Source: Belnapia sp. F-4-1
GTDB lineage: Bacteria; Pseudomonadota; Alphaproteobacteria; Acetobacterales; Acetobacteraceae
Assembly (NCBI RefSeq): GCF_000802185.1
Contig: NZ_KN676113.1
Coordinates: 434,001 to 498,000, forward strand
Direction of reading: 5' to 3'
DNA length: 64,000 nucleotides
Shown in pieces: positions 60,247-64,000 of the stretch. The number at the start of each line of letters is the position of its first letter. Position 1 is the first letter of the stretch. The position numbers and the translations under genes were made by a program. The notes under the pieces are model-generated. The model was not told where the DNA came from. It did not search any database and worked only from the letters and a program-made list of their open reading frames with translations.

Positions 60247-61341
60247 CTACACGTTGAAGCGGAAGAGCAGGACGTCGCCGTCCTTCACCACGTACTCCTT
60301 GCCCTCGACGCGCATCTTGCCGGCTTCCTTGGCGCCCTGCTCGCCGCCGAGGGCGACGTAGTCGTCATAGGCGATGGTCTCGCAGGCGATGAAGCCGCGC
60401 TCGAAGTCGCCATGGATGACGCCGGCGGCCTGCGGCGCCTTCATGCCCCGCGTGATGGTCCAGGCCCGGGTCTCCTTCGGGCCCACGGTGAAGTAGGTCA
60501 GCAGGCCGAGCAGGGCGTAGCCGGCGCGGATAACGCGGTCGAGGCCGCCCTCGGTCAGGCCGAGGCTTTCGAGGAAGTCGCCGCGATCCTCCTGCGCCAT
60601 CTGGCTGATCTCGGCCTCGATGGCCGCCGAGACGATCACCGCGCTGGCCCCCTGCGCACGGGCCATGGCGAAGACCCGCTCCGAATGGGCGTTGCCGGAG
60701 GCGGCCGAGGCTTCCTCCACGTTGCAGACATAGAGCACCGGCTTGGTCGTCAGCAGCTGGAGGCGCTTCGCCGCCTCCTCCTCCCCCTTCGGCACGGCGG
60801 TGCGGGCCGGCTTGCCGTCCTGCAGGGCGCGCACGATGGGGTCGATCAGCGAGAGCTGCTGCGTCGCCTCCTTGTCGCCGTTGCGGGCGCGCTTCTGCAA
60901 CCCGACCTGGCGCTTCTCCAGCCCGTCGAGGTCGGCGAGCATCAGCTCGGTCTCGACCGTCTCGGCGTCGCGCACCGGGTCGACGCTGCCCTCGACATGG
61001 GTGATGTCGCCATCCTCGAAGCAGCGGAGGACGTGGACGATCGCGTCCACCTCGCGAATGTTGGCGAGGAACTGGTTGCCGAGGCCCTCGCCCCGCGAGG
61101 CGCCGCGGACGAGGCCGGCGATGTCCACGAATTCCAGCGTCGTGGGCACGATCTTCTGGCTCTTGCCGATCTTCGCCAGGGCCTGGAGGCGCGGGTCGGG
61201 CACGCCGACGCGGCCGACATTCGGCTCGATGGTGCAGAAGGGGTAATTCGCGGCCTGGGCGGCGGCGGTCTCGGTCAGGGCGTTGAAGAGCGTGGACTTG
61301 CCCACATTGGGCAGGCCGACGATGCCGCAGTTGAAACCCAT
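60247..61341 (-). CDS. ychF: Redox-regulated ATPase YchF
   Basis: 364 residues. Obg-family P-loop protein that prefers ATP and binds ribosomes. Seen: GLPNVGKSTLFNALTETAAAQAANYPFCTIEPNVG, DIAGLVRGASRGEGLGNQFLANIREVDAIVHVLRCF, the altered base-specificity motif CNVEEAS (NxxE), and a C-terminal TGS domain (TVGPKETRAWTITRGMKAPQAAGVIHGDFERGFI). AGGAG precedes the ATG. Order rplY-pth-hypothetical-ychF is conserved apart from the inserted gene. Confidence 0.97.
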   Translation of the reverse strand: MGFNCGIVGLPNVGKSTLFNALTETAAAQAANYPFCTIEPNVGRVGVPDPRLQALAKIGKSQKIVPTTLEFVDIAGLVRGASRGEGLGNQFLANIREVDAIVHVLRCFEDGDITHVEGSVDPVRDAETVETELMLADLDGLEKRQVGLQKRARNGDKEATQQLSLIDPIVRALQDGKPARTAVPKGEEEAAKRLQLLTTKPVLYVCNVEEASAASGNAHSERVFAMARAQGASAVIVSAAIEAEISQMAQEDRGDFLESLGLTEGGLDRVIRAGYALLGLLTYFTVGPKETRAWTITRGMKAPQAAGVIHGDFERGFIACETIAYDDYVALGGEQGAKEAGKMRVEGKEYVVKDGDVLLFRFNV

Positions 61342-61353
61342 GGGGCGGTACTC

Positions 61354-61812
61354 CTAGGCGGCGAGGGCTTGGGCCAGCGCCTCGGCGATGGTGGCGGCGG
61401 CGATGCGGGCGGCGCCGTCATCGGTGGGGAGGGAAAGGGCGGCGGCGCGAATGGCCGGCACCAGCAGCGCGGGCGCGGCGCCGGCACGGCGGGCGGCGGC
61501 GGCGACCGGCTCGGCCGCATTGCCGCCCGGAGCGATGAGGTCAGCGGCCTCCAGCAGCAGCGCGGCCTTCAGCGCGGCCTCGCCGGCGGCGGCCATGGCG
61601 AGGCGCTGGCGGCGGATGTCGGAAAGCGGGCCGCCCATCGGGTCGCCGGGCGTCACCGCGGCGGCGCTGCGGAGCGAGGCGGCGGCCGCAGCCAGGGCAC
61701 CGGCCTCGCGCACCAGGGCGGCGGCCAGCGCCGCGGCGCCATTGGCGAAATCCTCGGGACCAGGGCCACCCATCATCCCGGCGGCGAACTCGGCCTCGTC
61801 CTCGGGCTGCAT
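61354..61812 (-). CDS. Hypothetical Ala-rich protein between pth and ychF
   Basis: 152 residues, about one-third Ala. The ATG overlaps the pth stop by one base and the stop lies 12 bases before ychF, so it is clearly in the operon. The pattern DFANGAAALAAALVREAGALAAAAASLRSAAA and helical second half weakly recall the all-helical cyclodeaminase fold, but I would not assign it. Function unknown. Confidence 0.6.
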   Translation of the reverse strand: MQPEDEAEFAAGMMGGPGPEDFANGAAALAAALVREAGALAAAAASLRSAAAVTPGDPMGGPLSDIRRQRLAMAAAGEAALKAALLLEAADLIAPGGNAAEPVAAAARRAGAAPALLVPAIRAAALSLPTDDGAARIAAATIAEALAQALAA

Positions 61813-62393
61813 CAGCGCGTTTCCTGGGTCAGCAGGGCGATGCGGGTCATCGCTTCCTCCGGCTTGCCGGTGGCGAGCAGGGGGGCGATGTCGGCCACGG
61901 CGTCGAGCAGCGGCTCGAGCCAGGTATCGACCTTGGCGAAATTGCCGAGCACATGGCCGGTGACGCGGTCCTTGTGGCCGGGATGGCCGATGCCGAGGCG
62001 GACGCGCCAGAAATCCGGCGTGCCGAGGGCGCGCTGCATGTCGCGCAATCCGTTATGGCCGGCGGCACCGCCGCCGCGCTTCACCCGCACCTTGCCGGGG
62101 GCGAGGTCGAGCTCGTCATGGAAGGCCCAGATGTCGCCGGGCGCGATCTTGTGGAAGGCGGCGGCGGGCTGCACCGACTCGCCGGAGCCGTTCATGTAGG
62201 TCTGCGGCTTGAGGGCGAGGACCTTCACGCCGGCGATGCTGCCCTCGGCGACGAGGCCCTTGTAGCGGCTGCGCCAGGGGGAGAAGCCATGGCGCCGGGC
62301 GACCGCGTCCAGCGCCATGAAGCCGATATTGTGGCGATGCCGCGCCTGGGAGGGCTCGGGGTTGCCCAGGCCGACCCAGAGCAGCATCGCCAA
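61812..62393 (-). CDS. pth: Peptidyl-tRNA hydrolase
   Basis: 193 residues. Frees peptides from tRNA after premature termination. Seen: [27 protein letters not shown] with the catalytic His, [15 protein letters not shown]-type KPQTYMN motif, [33 protein letters not shown] (Asp and Asn of the active site), [23 protein letters not shown]. It follows rplY by 6 bases. Confidence 0.97.
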   Translation of the reverse strand: MAMLLWVGLGNPEPSQARHRHNIGFMALDAVARRHGFSPWRSRYKGLVAEGSIAGVKVLALKPQTYMNGSGESVQPAAAFHKIAPGDIWAFHDELDLAPGKVRVKRGGGAAGHNGLRDMQRALGTPDFWRVRLGIGHPGHKDRVTGHVLGNFAKVDTWLEPLLDAVADIAPLLATGKPEEAMTRIALLTQETR

Positions 62394-62399
62394 TCGTCC

Positions 62400-63089
62400 T
62401 TACTTCTTCTTCGCGGGCGCCTTGGCGGCGGCCGGGGCGGCAGCGGCGCCGCCCTTGGCGGCCTTGCCCTTCGGCGCCGTCTCGGTGGCGGGGGCGGCGG
62501 CCGGGGCGATCACCTCCTCCACCACGGTCGGGGCGGCGATGGTCGCCACCACGAAGTCGCGGTCGAGCACGGCCTGGGTGCCGAAGCTGTCCTGCACGGC
62601 GGACCAGCGCAGGCTGTCACCGATGCCGGCCTCGGCCAGGTCGATCTGGAAGGCCTCCGGCACGGCGTCCGGATCGGCCAGCACCTCGACCTCGCGGCGG
62701 ACGAGGTTCAGCACGCCGCCGGCCTTGAGGCCGGGGCAGGTGTCCTCGTTGAGGAAGGCGACCGGCACGCGGACGCGGATGCGCTGGCCGGCGGCAAGGC
62801 GCTGGAAGTCGACATGGATCGGCCGGTCGGTGACCGGGTGGAACTGGATGTCGCGCATCAGGGTGCGCTCCGTCCCGCCGCCCTTGACCGCGACCTCGTA
62901 CAGGTGGCTCTGCCAGCCGCCCTTGTGCAATTCCTTCATCACGTCGCGCGGGTCGAGGGCGATCAGCGTCGCCTCCTGCTTCGCGCCGTAGATGACTGCG
63001 GGGACAAGACCCCCCCTCCGAGTTGCGCGCGCCGCCCCCTTACCGGCCTGCTCACGCGCCTCGGCCTCGATCCGGATGGTTTGGACCAT
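62400..63089 (-). CDS. rplY: 50S ribosomal protein L25/general stress protein Ctc
   Basis: 229 residues. N-terminal L25 domain that binds 5S rRNA (AREQAGKGAARATRRGGLVPAVIYG, LIALDPRDVMKELHKGGWQSHLYEV, LMRDIQFHPVTDRPIHVDF) plus the longer C-terminal TL5/Ctc beta domain (about 100-185) and an Ala/Lys-rich tail (KAPAKKK). GGAGC lies 7 bases before the ATG. First gene of the rplY-pth-ychF operon. Confidence 0.95.
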   Translation of the reverse strand: MVQTIRIEAEAREQAGKGAARATRRGGLVPAVIYGAKQEATLIALDPRDVMKELHKGGWQSHLYEVAVKGGGTERTLMRDIQFHPVTDRPIHVDFQRLAAGQRIRVRVPVAFLNEDTCPGLKAGGVLNLVRREVEVLADPDAVPEAFQIDLAEAGIGDSLRWSAVQDSFGTQAVLDRDFVVATIAAPTVVEEVIAPAAAPATETAPKGKAAKGGAAAAPAAAKAPAKKK

Positions 63090-63309
63090 GGTCGGTGCTC
63101 CGTCTGCTCAGGATATGGACCCGGCGTGGGGCCGATCGCCCAACGCCAAGGGCGCGGGCCTCCAGGGGTGCCCGCGACGGAGCGGGCCTTAGCGGATCGG
63201 GGGGCCGGGCGCAACTGCGGCGGATGGTGCCGCCGCTTTGTGAAAACCGGCTTGGAACCGCAACAGGCTGTGGCTTGACCTGCCCGGTGCGCGCATGGAG
63301 CGTTCCGGG

Positions 63310-64000
63310 ATGGAAGGCTTCCTGATTCTGCTCGTGCTCGGCTTCTTCCTGGGCTGGGCGCTGGGCATCGCCGGGTATCGCAAGGCGAGCGCCTTGCAGC
63401 GGCGGGTGGCGGCGCTGGAGGAGGCGGTGCGGACCGGGGCGCCGCTCGCCGCGCCGGCGCCACGGCCGCCATCGCCCTGGGACCGGCCCGTGGAGGCGCC
63501 AGCGCCGCAGCCGGCAGCGGAGGCGCCGCCCGTGCCGGAGCCGGTCGCGGAGCCGGAACCGGCCGCGGCGGCAGCGCCGAAGCCGGCGCGGCCGGGTATC
63601 GAGGAGTTGCTGACCCTTCGCTGGGGCGTGTGGCTCGGGGCGGCGGCGCTGCTGCTGGCGGGCGTCTTCCTGGTGCGGACGGCGGTGGAGGAGGGCTGGC
63701 TCGGGCCAGGGCCGCGCTGCGTGCTGGCCGGGCTGCTCGGCCTGGCGCTGATCGGCGGCGCGGCCTGGATGCGGCGGCGGCCGGCGGAAGAGCGGCCCGG
63801 CATCCCCTGGCCGGACCAGGCGCCGGCGGCGCTGGCGGCGGGCGGGCTCGCCATCCTCTTCGGCGCTGCCTATGCGGCGGGGCCGATGTACGGGCTGCTG
63901 CCGCCGCTCCTCGGCTTCGGGCTGCTGGCGGCGGTGGCGCTGGGGGGGATCGCGCTCGCGCTGGTCTTCGGGCCGGTGGTGGCGGCGATCGGCATCGCGG
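63310..64000 (+). CDS. DUF2339 multi-pass membrane protein (N-terminal part)
   Basis: Open to the window edge; 230 residues are visible from the ATG at 63310 (GGAG nine bases upstream; an in-frame ATG at 63295 is possible). It starts MEGFLILLVLGFFLGWALG, followed by a short coiled coil (RRVAALEEAVRTG), a Pro/Ala/Glu-rich spacer, then IEELLTLRWGVWLGAAALLLAGVFLVRTAVE, the DUF2339 pattern, and further helices. The family is large, with many membrane helices and unknown function. It is divergent from rplY with about 220 bases between. Confidence 0.85.
   Translation, partial: MEGFLILLVLGFFLGWALGIAGYRKASALQRRVAALEEAVRTGAPLAAPAPRPPSPWDRPVEAPAPQPAAEAPPVPEPVAEPEPAAAAAPKPARPGIEELLTLRWGVWLGAAALLLAGVFLVRTAVEEGWLGPGPRCVLAGLLGLALIGGAAWMRRRPAEERPGIPWPDQAPAALAAGGLAILFGAAYAAGPMYGLLPPLLGFGLLAAVALGGIALALVFGPVVAAIGIA

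Overview
This 64 kb window is chromosomal DNA of a very GC-rich bacterium (about 70-80 % in most coding stretches I sampled). The gene content is alphaproteobacterial: aerobic CobS/CobT cobaltochelatase, GlnE next to a Bcp peroxiredoxin, DUF3126, DUF2889, DUF4169 and DUF3309 proteins, an HWE-type kinase, and a perfect GTTC-N7-GTTC LexA box. The base composition and the set of lineage genes suggest Rhodospirillales/Acetobacteraceae near Roseomonas. That placement is inference; the window has no rRNA to prove it. I found no tRNA, rRNA, CRISPR array or complete insertion sequence.

Layout. 0-7 kb: the end of a fumarylacetoacetate-hydrolase family gene, a D-2-hydroxyacid dehydrogenase, a beheaded hybrid kinase behind a small transposase-like gene with its own SOS promoter, gamma-glutamyltransferase, enoyl-CoA hydratase and an ATP-grasp protein. 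7-12 kb: a molybdenum block (modB, modC, a degenerate MoeA paralogue, and MoeA fused to a PBP-like domain) without modA. 12-13.6 kb: catalase-like peroxidase plus cytochrome b561. 13.6-16.7 kb: a lower-GC patch with a class A penicillin-binding protein, RidA and a SnoaL-like protein. 16.8-24 kb: cobalamin adenosyltransferase, TonB, a CDF metal exporter, a DUF2889 protein, a chemoreceptor and two EamA exporters, one unusually AT-rich.

24-37 kb: anmK/tyrS divergent pair, a MASE1-GGDEF cyclase, a GAF-HWE kinase, a 1231-residue AsmA-like protein divergent from glnE, and bcp. 37-44 kb: bolA, a J-domain protein, cobS and cobT (with a MITE-like inverted-repeat element between them), a phytase-type esterase-like lipoprotein, and a BaiN-type flavoprotein. 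44-51 kb: uvrB, an SRPBCC protein, a stand-alone receiver, a PhoR-like kinase, an LpoA-like lipoprotein and rsmI. 51-64 kb: a TPR protein, hemW, MAPEG, rhodanese, a frameshifted 3-hydroxyacyl-CoA dehydrogenase, a complete TRAP transporter (dctMQP), dienelactone hydrolase, a RidA remnant, and the rplY-pth-ychF translation operon, ending inside a DUF2339 membrane protein.

Most of the window is housekeeping in conserved order. Cofactor supply recurs: cobalamin (cobS, cobT, adenosyltransferase), molybdenum cofactor (mod/moeA) and heme (hemW). The parts most worth a second look are the SOS-driven transposase-like orphan at 2.4-3.15 kb, the molybdenum block with one eroded and one fused MoeA, and the inverted-repeat element between cobS and cobT. 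Signs of gene decay are the kinase remnant, the frameshifted dehydrogenase and the RidA remnant.
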